In this document: positions 11,751-22,030 of the stretch, in pieces
Position numbering within the stretch: position 1 is the stretch's first letter
Layout: each line of letters begins with the position of its first letter
NCBI RefSeq assembly: GCF_036898095.1
Contig: NC_090725.1
Location: forward strand, 318,446,740-318,510,739
DNA from: Palaemon carinicauda
Taxonomy: Eukaryota > Arthropoda > Malacostraca > Decapoda > Palaemonidae
DNA: 64,000 nucleotides
Direction: 5' to 3'
Notes under the pieces: model-generated
The model's input: only the letters and a program-made list of their open reading frames with translations
What the model was told of the DNA's origin: nothing
The model's database searches: none
Position numbers and translations under genes: made by a program

Positions 11751-13298
11751 GCTCAATGTGTTCATTGTCAAGACAAAGTTCACGATGAAGACTACCAAAT
11801 CTGTCTTGGCAGCAGTAAGGGAAGGCGACTGGATGGTCTCTCTCGACCTTCAGGATGCATACTTCCACATCATGATTCATCCAAACTTTCAACAACATCT
11901 GAGGTTTTTGGACGGGAAAGTAGTGTACCAATTTCGAGCACTGTGCTTCGGCCTCATTCCTGCTCCTCTTGTTTTTACAAGGCTCTTGCAAAATGTAGCA
12001 AGCTTTCTACATTTTTTGAGGATTCAGAGCCTCCCTTTATTTTGACGACTGGCTAATCAGGGCGTCGTCATTAAATCGCTGTCTGGAGAGCCTCTAATGG
12101 ACATTAGACCTAACCAAGGAGCTAGGTCTCATAGTGAACGTAGAGAAGTCGTAACTTACAGTACTCCATCCCAGACTATTCTTTATTTGGGAATGGAGAT
12201 ACAGTGTCGAATTTTTCGGGCCTTTTCGTCTCCCACAAGAATGGAACAAGCTCTGTTAAAAGTCCGTCACTTGCAAGAGAAAAACAGTTGCTCTGTAAGA
12301 GTTTGAACGAGCCTCGTGGGAACTCTTTCATTGCTGGAGTAGTTTATCTCTCTGGGGAGACTCAACCTTTGCCCTCTCCAATGTCACCTAAACCATTGGA
12401 ACAAGGAGAAGGGCTTAGAGAGTATCTCTTTCCCAATCTCCAACTCAGTCTAGACATGTCTGACTTGGTGGGACAGCAACATCAGACTTCGAGAAGGTCT
12501 TTCTCTTGCGATCAAGAACCCAAACCATGTGTTGTATTCAGATGCATCGGATTTGGTTTAGGGAGCTCCACTGGACAGTCTGGAATGCTCGGGTCTTTGG
12601 TCCACGGATCAGAAGGAACTCCATTTAAGGCAAGTAACTTCTCCCTTTTGACGAGATTTGTGCAAGGAGAAATGAATGTCTTGGCGGACTGCCTCAGCAG
12701 AAGAGGTCAAGTCATCTCCATGGAGTGGACGTTGCACAAGACTGTGTGCGAGAAGCTATGGATGACATGGGGTCAACCCACCATAGATCTTTTTGCGACT
12801 TCACTGACAAAGAGGCTCTCGACTTACTGCTTTCCAGTTCCAGATCCAGAGGCAGCCCACATAGATTCTTTCCTGCTGGACTGGTCTCACCTGGACGTTT
12901 ATGCCTTTCCACCTTTCAAGATCCTAAACAAGGTGCTGCAGAAGTTCACCTCTCACGAAGGGACCGGGTTGACGTTGGTTGCTCCCCTCTGGCCCGCGAG
13001 AGAGTGGTTCACAGAGGTACTTCTATGGCTGGTAGACGTTCCAAGAAGTCTGCCGTTGCGGATGGATCTCTTGCGACAGCCTCACGTAAAGAGATTTCAT
13101 CAAAACCTCCCCACGCTTCGTCTAACTGCCTTCAGACTATTGAAAGACTCTCTTGAGCTCGAGGGTTTTCGAAGGAGGCAGCTAGAGCGATCGCGAGGGC
13201 TAGAAGATCCTCTACCATCAGGATCTATCAGTCGAAATGGGAGGTATTTAGAGACTGGTGCAAGTCCTCCTCTATTTCCTCTTCCAGTGCCTCTGTAG
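11751..13298 (+). pseudogene. DIRS-A RT and RNase H remnant
   Basis: Reverse transcriptase is recognisable from Val-Ser-Leu-Asp-Leu-Gln-Asp-Ala-Tyr-Phe (about 11,832-11,861) through the catalytic motif, which appears as Tyr-Phe-Asp-Asp-Trp near 12,035 after a frameshift. RNase H begins with a Ser-Asp-Ala-Ser core near 12,540, but its middle is deleted: the frame jumps to Leu-Thr-Arg-Phe-Val-Gln-Gly-Glu near 12,650. After that the frame is open through the conserved Gln-Pro-Thr-Ile-Asp-Leu-Phe-Ala-Thr-Ser segment (12,776-12,805) and the W-P-A-R-E-W-F-T segment near 12,991 to about 13,298. The N-terminal ~50 residues of RT are deleted together with the gag end. Not functional. Confidence 0.85.
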
Positions 13299-14198
13299 CG
13301 CAGATTGCGGACTTTCTGCTTTATCTGAGAAACGGTCGCTCCCTCTCTGCATCCACCATTAAAGGCTACAGAAGCATTTTAGCTTCTGTTTTTAGGCATA
13401 GGGGCTTGGATCTTTCTAATAACAAAGATCTCCAAGACCTGCTTAAGTCTTTCAAGACTTCCAAGGAGCGTCAGATTTAGACTCCTGTTTGGAACTTGGA
13501 CGTAGTCCTACAGTTCCTTATGTCAGACAGGTTTGAACCATTAAATTCAGCCTCCCTGAAAGATCTTACCCTCAAGACACTTTTTTTTTGGTGAGCTTGG
13601 CTTCGGCTAAAAGGGTTAGTGAGATACATGCTTTTAGCAAGAACATCGGCTTCTCCACTAATAAAGCAGTATGTGCTCTTCAACTTGTTTTTTTGGCCAA
13701 GAATGAACTTCCGTCTCGTCCTTGGCCTAAATCATTTGAAATCCCCAGTCTCTCTGAGATTGTGGGGAATGAAGTTGAAAGAGTGCTGTGCCCCGTTAGA
13801 GCTCTTAAATTTTTTTTTCCAGAACTAAACTGCTACGAGGTTGCTCAGAGGCTTTATGGTGCTCCGTTAAAAAGCCCTCTTTGCCCATGTCTAAGAATGC
13901 GTGGTCTTATTTTATTAGACTTTTGATTCGGGAGGCACGCTCTCATTTAAGTGAGAAGGATCGTAATTTACTTAAAGTCAAGGCTCATGAAGTTAGAGCG
14001 ATAGCAACTTCAGTAGCGTTTAAACAAAATAGATCCATTAAAAGTATTATGGACGCGACCTTTTGGAGAAGCAAATCGGTATTCGCTTCATATTATTTGA
14101 AAGATGTCCAGACTCTTTATGAGGACTGCTACACCCTGGGACCATTCGTAGCAGCGAGTGCAGTAGTGGGTGAAGGCTCTACCACTACATCCCCTTAA
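13150..14198 (+). pseudogene. DIRS-A tyrosine recombinase, broken
   Basis: This is the tyrosine recombinase (phage-integrase fold) that inserts the circular DNA copy in DIRS elements. It begins with an Ala-Arg-Ala-Ile-Ala-Arg-Ala-Arg-Arg-Ser-Ser stretch and an N-terminal SAM-like domain (Ile-Tyr-Gln-Ser-Lys-Trp-Glu-Val-Phe). Catalytic positions visible are the first Arg in Ala-Ser-Ala-Lys-Arg-Val-Ser-Glu near 13,610, the His-x-x-Arg in Ala-His-Glu-Val-Arg-Ala near 13,990, and the Tyr in Ser-Tyr-Tyr-Leu-Lys-Asp near 14,093. An in-frame TAG near 13,479, a frameshift near 13,590 and others near 13,820-13,880 break it. It ends Thr-Thr-Thr-Ser-Pro-stop. Confidence 0.88.
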
Positions 14199-14586
14199 TC
14201 CCAATATCCTTTTAATCTACTCTTGAAATTTTTAATCTTATTTTGGGTTGTACGGGAGACTAAGAAGTCTTTCGCAATCTTTTTGATTTGGCGGGTGGTC
14301 AAAATATTGTTTCTTGAGAGCGCCCAGATTAAGGGTATTGATGAGGTCCTGTTATAGGGGTGTTCACCCTGGATATAGCAGCTCCTGGGAGTCTTTCAGC
14401 ATCCTAAGAGGATCGCTGGGCTTCGTGAGGATAGCGGACTAATGAGGCAGAGTAATTATCAGAGTCAGCTTCCTTACCAGGTACCTATACTTAAGTTTGT
14501 TTTATGAATAGTTGTCAAAAACTCTTGAGCATATATGCCTTTATTGTTTTAATACTGGTCTCTACCCACCACCATGGGTGTGAATC

Positions 14587-14690
14587 AGCTATTTATATAT
14601 TCACCGGCTAAGTTTAATATTTAAAAATGATATTTTCATTATAAAATAAATTTTTGAATATAATTTACTTACCCGGTGAATATATAATAT
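14587..14690. repeat. DIRS-A internal complementary region (ICR)
   Basis: The left half (to the aaaaa run near 14,637) is the reverse complement of the element's left end. The right half (from tgatattttcattat) is the reverse complement of its right end. A 4-bp difference occurs in the right half (gaatataatttactt versus gaatatactt at the terminus). In the DIRS replication model the ICR serves to join the two ends in the circle. Confidence 0.92.
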
Positions 14691-14731
14691 TAAAGGCCCT
14701 CCCTTCCTCCCTGATAGAGACCCTACGGACT

Positions 14732-14920
14732 GAGAAGAACTGGTTTGGTTGAGAAGTATATGCGGTATCTGGCCGATAGTCGGCGCTGGTGGGCACACCC
14801 GGCAGCCTTCATGGCGATCGCTCACGAGTTTTTGGAATCTGTCGACCGTCGGAGACGTCAGCTATTTATATATTCACCGGGTAAGTATATTCAAAAATTT
14901 ATTTTATAATGAAAATATCA
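14732..14920. repeat. DIRS-A right inverted terminal repeat
   Basis: It starts gagaagaactggtttggt and ends gaaaatatca. It is inverted relative to 8498-8666. Confidence 0.9.
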
Positions 14921-15224
14921 TATTATGAATATAGATATGTAGTATATTCTATTTTCTACTAAATAACGAAAAGTATATATGTATTTATTTTCTTCGTAAT
15001 TCTGATATGTAAATAAATCTTGTGAATGTTTGATTATAAAATTTATTATGTTATGGTTGGATGTTTCTGTGTTACTGATGGAATTTTGTTTTGAAATCAA
15101 TTTATTTTCTTTTACTTCAAAGTCTTCATTTCTGTTAATGTGTGTTTATGAAGCAAAAATTAAGAGCGTTTTACTTTGTTATTTTGTAAGTCACATATTA
15201 TAAGATATTTTTTCACCAGTGTAA
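14921..15224. other. AT-rich, no gene seen
   Basis: Very AT-rich sequence between DIRS-A and the transposase remnant. It holds only short frames. Confidence 0.5.
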
Positions 15225-15760
15225 TTAATCTGTTATATATTTTGATATCTCTTCATGATGTTGAAAGATTTCTTTATCAACTTCACCAATCATATTATAT
15301 TCCTTATCAGCAAGAGTTTCAATGTATTTCTTATATCGTTGGTAAGTGCAATTTGCAAAAGAAGGGGCACCCAAGGCATTTGTTGTGTTATTCATTGCTG
15401 CCAAGCCACCCCCATTCAGAATATTCTGATAAACAAAGGAAGCAGTTACTATACCAATGTCAGTTTCTATATTTTCAATTAATTTTACAGTTGAACTATG
15501 AAAATTCTCAGGAAACTCACATTTACATTTAAATTTCAAATTGACATCTAAATTTTTTTCTTTCATAACAATGTTTTAGTTTACTGCCACAATCACCACA
15601 AATCACTCTCGATATAGCATTACTTATTTGTTCTAATAAAACAGGAAGGATCTAACTGGTATTTGATACACAATTCAATACTTGTTCTTTATCACAAATA
15701 ATTTTTGTTAAAAGTTTACCTCGTAAGGTGTTGCATCACTTTATTGCACATCACTTGGAA
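15225..15760 (-). pseudogene. Mutator-like transposase-domain remnant
   Basis: A 113-codon minus-strand frame (15,566 down to 15,225) plus an upstream piece in another frame resembles the domain annotated as Mutator-like transposase in many invertebrate proteins. The upstream piece shows a Cys-Gly-Asp-Cys-Gly zinc-like pair and ends near 15,570. The main frame has a Cys-Lys-Cys, then Phe-Val-Tyr-Gln-Asn followed by a Gly-Gly-Leu-Ala-Ala-Met-Asn turn, then an Ala-Pro-Ser-Phe-Ala...Tyr-Gln-Arg-Tyr segment. In the family this corresponds to a Phe-Val-Tyr-Ala-Met...Gly core followed by a Pro-rich turn. A stop upstream and a frameshift near 15,560 show it is broken. No terminal inverted repeats were found. 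The family assignment is from memory of the fold pattern and is moderate. Confidence 0.45.
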
Positions 15761-16336
15761 AAGTTTCATCTTCAAATAACATTTCAGATGTATCTTCATC
15801 ATCAGATAGCACTAATGAAAGTTAATCATCACTATCAACAAACAAACCCACTGTTTCGCTAATATTTTGAGGAGTTTTATAAAATGTCCCGACGAACAAT
15901 GAAAATCCCACGTGGCTCTGTTTACTCTCTGTACCAAACGTTTGAGAGAGTAGTGTTGCCTTCTCATCAACTTCACATTTTTTTTTCATTGAACATTGGA
16001 ATGTTTATGAAAGCAGCTAAACACCCCATTGAATTCTTCCTCTAAGGCATATTTGATGTTTATGAGTAAAAATATAAAATGATACAGAAAGGAAAAATCA
16101 CTTAAATATCTCTCACAAGCACAAAAGTAATACACATCTCTCTGTCACTGATCGAAGCACACTAAAGATTTGATCGATCATCGATAAAAGATCAATCCCT
16201 CACGTGATCGATGCCGACGGGAAAAATGTCGTTCGGTAGCCCGTAAAATAAATATCAAATTCAATAAATAGGAAAAAAAAAACTGTGTCAGCTGACACCT
16301 GATGTCTGACAGGTGAAACACGAAATTTGACAGTGT
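15761..16336. other. No recognisable gene; short palindromes
   Basis: This is AT-rich sequence with a perfect 14-bp palindrome gtgtcagctgacac near 16,286 and clustered gatcgat-type repeats at 16,170-16,210. It may be a transposon end or unrelated. No coding signal is recognised. Confidence 0.4.
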
Positions 16337-19300
16337 CATCCATCCATATACCAAAGGCACTTCCCCCAATTTTGGGGGGGTAGCCGACAACAACAAGAAA
16401 CAAAACAAAAAAAAGGGGACCTCTACTCTCTACGTTCCTCCAGCCTAACCAGGGACTCAGCCGAGTTCAGCTGGTACTGCTAGGGTGCCACAGCCCAACC
16501 TCCCACATTTCCACCACAGATGAAGCTTCATACTGCTGAGTCCCCTACTGCTGCTACCTCCGCGGTCATCTAAGGCACCGGAGGAAGCAGCAGGGCCTAC
16601 CGGAACTGCGTCACAATTGCTCGCCATTCATTCCTATTTCTAGCACGCTCTCTTGCCTCTCTCACATCTATCCTCCTATCACCCAGAGCTTTCTTCACAC
16701 CATCCATCCACCCAAACCTTGGCCTTCCTCTTGTACTTCTCCCATCAACTCTTGCATTCATCACCTTCTTTAGCAGACAGCCATTGTCCATTCTCTCAAC
16801 ATGGCCAAACCACCTCAACACATTCATATCCACTCTAGCCGCTAACTCATTTCTTACACCCGTTCTCACTCTCACCACTTCGTTCCTAACCCTATCTACT
16901 CGAGATACACCAGCCATACTCCTCAGACACTTCATCTCAAACACATTAAATTTCTGTCTCCCCATCACTTTCATTCCCCACAACTCCGATCCATACATCA
17001 CAGTTGGTACAATCACTTTCTCATATAGAACTCTCTTTACATTCATGCCCAACCCTCTATTTTTTACTACTCCCTTAACTGCCCCCAACACTTTGCAACC
17101 TTCATTCACTCTCTGACGTACATCTGCTTCCACTCCACCATTTGCTGCAACAACAGACCCCAAGTACTTAAACTGATCCACCTCCTCAAGTAACTCTCCA
17201 TTCAACATGACATTCAACCTTGCACCACCTTCCCTTCTCGTACATCTCATAACCTTACTCTTGCCCACATTAACTCTCAACTTCCTTCTCTCACACACCC
17301 TTCCAAATTCTGTCACTAGTCGGTCAAGCTTCTCTTCTGTGTCTGCTACCAGTACAGTATCATCCGCAAACAACAACTGATTTACCTCCCATTCATGATC
17401 ATTCTCGCCTACCAGTTTTAATCCTCGTCCAAGCACTCGAGCATTCACCTCTCTCACCACTCCATCAACATAAAAGTTAAACAACCACGGCGACATCACA
17501 CATCCCTGTCTCAGCCCCACTCTCACCGGAAACCAATCGCTCACTTCATTTCTTATTCTAACACATGCTTTACTACCTTTGTGGAAACTTTTCACTGCTT
17601 GCAACAACCTTCCACCAACTCCATACAACCTCATCACATTCCACATTGCTTCCCTATCAACTCTATCATATGCTTTCTCCAGATCCATAAACGCAACATA
17701 CACCTCCTTACCTTTTGCTAAATATTTCTCGCATATCTGCCTAACTGTAGAAATCTGATTCATACAACCCCTACCTCTTCTAAAACCACCCTGTACTTCC
17801 AAGATTGCATTCTCTGTTTTATCCTTAATCCTATTAATCAGTACTCTACCATACACTTTTCCAACTACACTCAACAAACTAATACCTCTTGAATTACAAC
17901 ACTCATGCACATCTCCCTTACCCTTATATAGTGGTACAATACATGCACAGACCCAATCTACTGGTACCATTGACAACACAAAACACACATTAAACAATCT
18001 CACCAACCATTCAAGTACAGTCACACCCCCTTCCTTCAACATCTCAGCTTTCACACCATCCATACCAGATGCTTTTCCTACTCTTGTTTCATCTAGTGCT
18101 CTCCTCGCTTCATCTATTGTAATCTCTCTCTCATTCTCATCTCCCATCACTGGCACCTCAACACCTGGAACAGCAATTATATCTGCCTCCCTATCATCCT
18201 CAACATTCAGCAAACTTTCAAAATATTCCGCCCACCTTTTCCTTGCCTCCTCTCCTTTTAACAACCTTCCATTTCCATCTTTCACTGTCTCTTCAATTCT
18301 TGCGCCGGCCTTCCTTACTCTCTTCACTTCTTTCCAAAACTTCTTCTTATTCTCTTCATATGACTGACCCAGCCCCTGACCCCACCTCAGGTCAGCTGCC
18401 CTCTTTGCCTCACGTACCTTTCGCTTTACTTCCACCTTTTTTCTCTATATTTTTCATACTTCTCTATACTATTACTCTGCAACCATTCTTCAAAAGCCCT
18501 CTTTTTCTCTTCCACTTTTAACTTCACTCCTTCATTCCACAATTCACTGCCCTTCCTCATGCTGCCTCCAACAACCTTCTTGCCACATACATCACTTGCA
18601 ATCCCAACAAGATTTTCTTTTGCTAACTTCCACTCCTCCTCTAAATTACCAGTTTCTCTTACTCTCACCTCGTCATATGCCATTTTCAACCTTTCCTGAT
18701 ATTTACTTTTTACCCCCGGTTTTATTAGCTCTTCAACCCTCACTAGCTCCCTTTTACATCCACCTACTCTATTCCCCCACTCTTTTGCTACAACTAATTT
18801 TCCTTCCACCAAAAAATGATCAGACATACCGTTAGCCTTACCCCTAAACACGTGCACGTCTTTCAATCTTCCAAACATTCTTTTAGTTATCAACACATAA
18901 TCCATTAATGCCCTTTCTACTACTCTTCCATTTGCCACTCTTACCCATGTATACTTATTTTTATCTTTCTTTTTAAAAAAGCTAGCACTTATTACCATCT
19001 CTTGTTCAACACACATATCTACCAGTCTCTCACCACTCTCATTTTCACCTGGTACGCCATACTTCCCAATGACACCTTATACCTCTCCAGCGCCCACTCT
19101 AGCAGTTAAGTCACCCATAACAACTACATAATTCCTTCTACCCAGTCCTTCTACACACCTAGTTAATTCATTCCAGAACTCATTCCGCTCTTCTTCACTT
19201 TTCTTACTACCTGGCCTATACGCACTGACAAACGCCCAACATTCCCTACCCAACCTAACCCTTACCCACATTAACCTAGATGATATCTCTTTCCATTCCA

Positions 19301-19727
19301 CTACTTTACCTGTCATCCATTCACTCAGCAATAAAGCCACACCCTCTCTCGCTCTTCCCCTTTCAATCCCAGACACTCTACCAGACATTTCACCAAACAT
19401 CACTTCACCCTTTCCTTTCATCTTTGTCTCACACAAGGCCAATACATCCATCCTTCTACTTCTAAACATACTTCCAATCTCACATCTTTTACTCTCTATC
19501 GTACTACAACCACGCACATTCAAACACCCCAAAACTAGAGTGCGGGGAGCAGTCACTCTCCCCCCAGCTCCATCTCTTTGTTGCTGTCTCACAGGATTTT
19601 TTATACAGGAGAGGGGGTTCCCAGCCCCCTCGTCCCGTCCCTTTTAGTCGCCTCTTACGACACGCAGGGATAACGTTGGCGCTATTCTAATTGTTTTATG
19701 CCCCCGCGGCCACAGGGGGCACAATAA
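16337..19727 (-). mobile_element. LINE-1: RTE-like non-LTR retrotransposon
   Basis: This is a nearly full-length minus-strand LINE. The 3' end is at the left and carries a short (ATGG)-type tail (catccatccat on the plus strand near 16,337). A ~250-bp 3' UTR precedes the coding region. One long ORF encodes an apurinic-type endonuclease followed by RT, with no RNase H, as in the RTE clade. The 5' part near 19,620-19,727 has the cgcctcttacgacacgcagg region that I associate with crustacean RTE-like elements. I could not find a clear target duplication. Confidence 0.82.
16597..19592 (-). pseudogene. LINE-1 endonuclease-reverse transcriptase
   Basis: The frame starts at an ATG at 19,590-19,592. 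The endonuclease begins Gly-Cys-Leu-Asn-Val-Arg-Gly, has the catalytic Glu in Leu-Cys-Glu-Thr-Lys (about residue 55) and Met-Gly-Asp-Leu-Thr-Ala-Arg-Val, and later Met-Ser-Asp-His-Phe. The RT part has Ala-Phe-Met-Asp-Leu-Glu-Lys-Ala-Tyr-Asp, Gly-Leu-Arg-Gln-Gly-Cys and the catalytic Leu-Phe-Ala-Asp-Asp. A C-terminal region ends Glu-Trp-Arg-Ala-Ile-Val. Only two lesions are evident: an in-frame stop at about 19,077-19,079, right after the Val-Gly-Ala-Gly-Glu-Val sequence, and a one-base frameshift near 18,430. The RT frame itself (16,597-18,435, about 612 codons) is open, so the copy is fairly young. Confidence 0.88.
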
Positions 19728-20639
19728 ATTGCCATTTTTATGATTAATATACTTTGGATTGTTTTCATCTTTCGTCTGGCAACAACAGGGTCCCTTACCT
19801 CTTTGAAAATGGCGAAATCTTATTTTGGCAAAATTTTCACGAAATTGCTAAATTTACAGGCCGCCTCTCCCCTTAAATGTAAATGTTACTAATAATTAAT
19901 TATTGCAGCTTTGGGCTTCCTTGGGGCTTGAGGGTTCGCCCTCCAAGGAAGCCTTGTTTGACATGATCAGGTTGGGGGTAGCTGTCAAACAATCGCCGAC
20001 TTTAGCAGAGGTTGATCCTCTGTCTATCGTTGACGTTGTTGTGGCAGAGGCTTCCGATGAGTTGTATCAAACCTCGGCTCCTGATGTTGCTAATGTAGCT
20101 GAAGGCTTAGTTCCCCACTCAGAACATCTTTCGAGGGAGGAACTGAGTCCAACAGTCTCTCCTGTCGGTGATTCTTCCCCTCGGGGGAGTTCACTCACAG
20201 AGACTCCTCTTCGGAGGACTGCCGATGGTCAGCCCGCTGACCCCACGGCCCCCAGAGGGCGTATAAGGCGTAAAGCCTGCCTTCCTCTTTGCCGTAGAGG
20301 CCTTCCTTCACCTCACAAGGGTGTTAGGAGGCGCCTCTTCGGTTCATCGTCTCCGCAGTCCGCCGCAGAGGAACCTCGCCGTCGTTCGCCGACACTACCA
20401 GCTACAACCCTGGACCTCTCCGCAGATCGTTCGCGATCTCCTTCGGTGGAAGGTCGCCTTGCAAAGGACACGCCGACCTTCCACCCACCAGACCTGCTGA
20501 CCTGCCGTCGCCGTTCCTGGCTGCTGGCGCGCTGTGGGCGCCTACTCACCCTGTTGTTAAGCGGCCAACGGTCCCTTCAGGGCACAAGGGACTTTCACAC
20601 AAAATTGTGTCCAAGTCCTTTACGCTCCATGTATCCCCT

Positions 20640-21060
20640 GCACGCCAACGTTCACCTGCGCGCAAGCGCTCGCCTGCAGAAGATTCTGTTATGGCGCGCC
20701 AGCGCTCACCTGTGCGCCAGGGCTTACCTGTTCGCCAGAACGCTACTGCGCGCCCTCGTCATGATGCGCGCCCCCGTTCTCCTGCTCGCCAGCGCTCGCC
20801 TATGCCCCGGCACTCTCCTGCGTGCCCACGATCTTCCCGATCTGGGCGCAAAGGGGAAGATAACCTCTTCCCCTGCTCGCCAGCACTCTCCAACGCGCCA
20901 TCAATCGCTGACCCGCCATCGGACCCCGCCTGCTCGCCATCCTTCACCTGCACGCCATCGCGCGCCCACCTATACAACCGGATGTGTGCTCTCATGTGTG
21001 CCCGCACGCAAGGGATATATCTCCTGCGCGCGCCCAACGTTTTTGTCCTTACGGGCTCTT
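20640..21060 (+). repeat. Degenerate cgccagcgctcacctg repeats in DIRS-B gag
   Basis: An ~18-bp module close to cgccagcgctcacctg recurs many times, encoding Arg-Gln-Arg-Ser-Pro. The same array, slightly different, is repeated in the ectopic gag copy at 22,800-23,110. Confidence 0.85.
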
Positions 21061-21081
21061 CGAGATCCTGCGTGCCCGTGC

Positions 21082-21129
21082 GCGCGAAGGCGATTGTTCG
21101 CCCACCCGCGCGAACAATCGCCTTCGCGC
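21082..21129. repeat. Perfect 19-bp hairpin in DIRS-B gag
   Basis: gcgcgaaggcgattgttcg (21,082-21,100) and its exact reverse complement (21,111-21,129) flank a 10-nt loop (cccacccgcg). The stem is GC-rich and would be stable in RNA. Confidence 0.95.
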
Positions 21130-22030
21130 ATGCGAGTGCTCATCCAGCCTTCTGTGCGCCCTTTGCAATCTCCAGCCCGCGCCCCTGTGTACCATCGGTC
21201 GCCCTTGCCATCGCCCTTGCGCCCTCGCCAATCTCCCGCTCACGACCCAAGCCAAATTCCATCGCGCGAGCGCCAGCGCGACCCCCAGGGCGCTCTTATG
21301 CGCGAGGCTGCAGGACCCCGCGCGGCCAGGTCATCACCATCGCGTCCATCTCCCCCCCCCCACAAGCGCAAAACAGCGCGCTCGCTGGAGGGAGGGAGTA
21401 TTCCGGATAGGTCCAGGGACTTTTCTCCTCCTTCCTTTCAGACAGACCCTCCTTTGGTAACTCCTTCTAGGGATCAAACGATCCCCTTCTCTCCAGAAGG
21501 AGTGTCTGACAGCACAGCTGTCAGTCAGCAGCCCTGATTTGGGTCCCCAGTCAGATCGGTCATGCAGGCTTTTAAGCCTGTTCTCTCTGAGCTGGGCCAC
21601 AAATCAGTGGCAGCTTCGACTCCCCTGAAGAGGAAGAGAGGAGTATCTGACGTGGTAACTTCTCCAAGGGCGAAGCTGACTCCTCAAAAGTCTTTGAGGA
21701 AGGCCTCCTCACCCCCTCAGATTTTCACTCCCCCCCTTCGGACGAAGATTCCCCTTCCTCAGGGGATTCACGCGAGGTGAGGTGTTCCCCCATCGCACCA
21801 ATAAGGGAAACCCCACCTTGCGCAGGGAAGTCTTCTTGGGTTGGGGTGGAGAAGAGCCTCCCACCATCACTGTTTTGAGTCCTGCATCCCTCCCAGGAGG
21901 GAGTCGAAGGATTCCAAGACTTTACCGAAGTCATCCTCAAGGATTAGACCAGAGCCAGCCAAGCCCTCGGAGAACGTCCACAAGTCCCCCCAAGAAGAGC
22001 CTTTGGGACAGTAAACTTCGCTGCTAGCAC

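Larger units (their letters stand above)
8498..14920 (+). mobile_element. DIRS-A: DIRS1-like tyrosine recombinase retrotransposon, decayed
   Basis: The element has inverted terminal repeats (8498-8666 and 14732-14920), an internal complementary region at 14587-14690, and in order gag, RT, RNase H and tyrosine recombinase remnants on the plus strand. The ICR reads as the reverse complement of the right end joined to the left end, which is diagnostic for DIRS elements that replicate through a circular intermediate. That match sets the ends at 8498 and 14920. I see no target duplication, as expected for recombinase-mediated insertion. Coding capacity is lost: the gag-RT junction (roughly 0.7 kb by comparison with DIRS-D) and part of RNase H are deleted, and frameshifts and stops are scattered. 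Confidence 0.93.
19903..22030 (+). pseudogene. DIRS-B gag (Arg/Ser-rich), partly broken
   Basis: An open frame of about 544 codons (19,903-21,537) begins directly after an acceptor-like attattgcag. I see no convincing ATG at its start. The first ~200 residues are acidic and Ser/Pro-rich. After a probable one-base indel near 20,490 the natural frame appears to move to the one open at 20,607-21,410, which encodes strongly repeated Arg-Gln-Arg-Ser-Pro units. Beyond 21,540 coding continues with breaks to about 22,020. Such Arg-Ser-Pro-rich segments look like host SR splicing proteins but here are the linker of a DIRS Gag: the same region in the other DIRS elements is also repetitive, and RNase H and recombinase follow. 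A perfect 19-bp hairpin lies inside at 21,082-21,129. Confidence 0.6.

Noticed and set aside
12204..13298. 364-codon frame in DIRS-A as one novel protein
   Set aside because: It is a chance join: alternate frame first, then the RT/RNase H frame after an internal deletion.
16653..17116. Plus-strand frames opposite LINE-1 RT
   Set aside because: They have low-complexity Ser/Thr/Pro composition and are antisense to a clear RT; shadow frames.
20607..21410. Host SR-type splicing factor (Arg-Ser-Pro repeats)
   Set aside because: It sits exactly in the gag position of DIRS-B, has no RRM domain, and its repeats are copied again inside RNase H of the same element.
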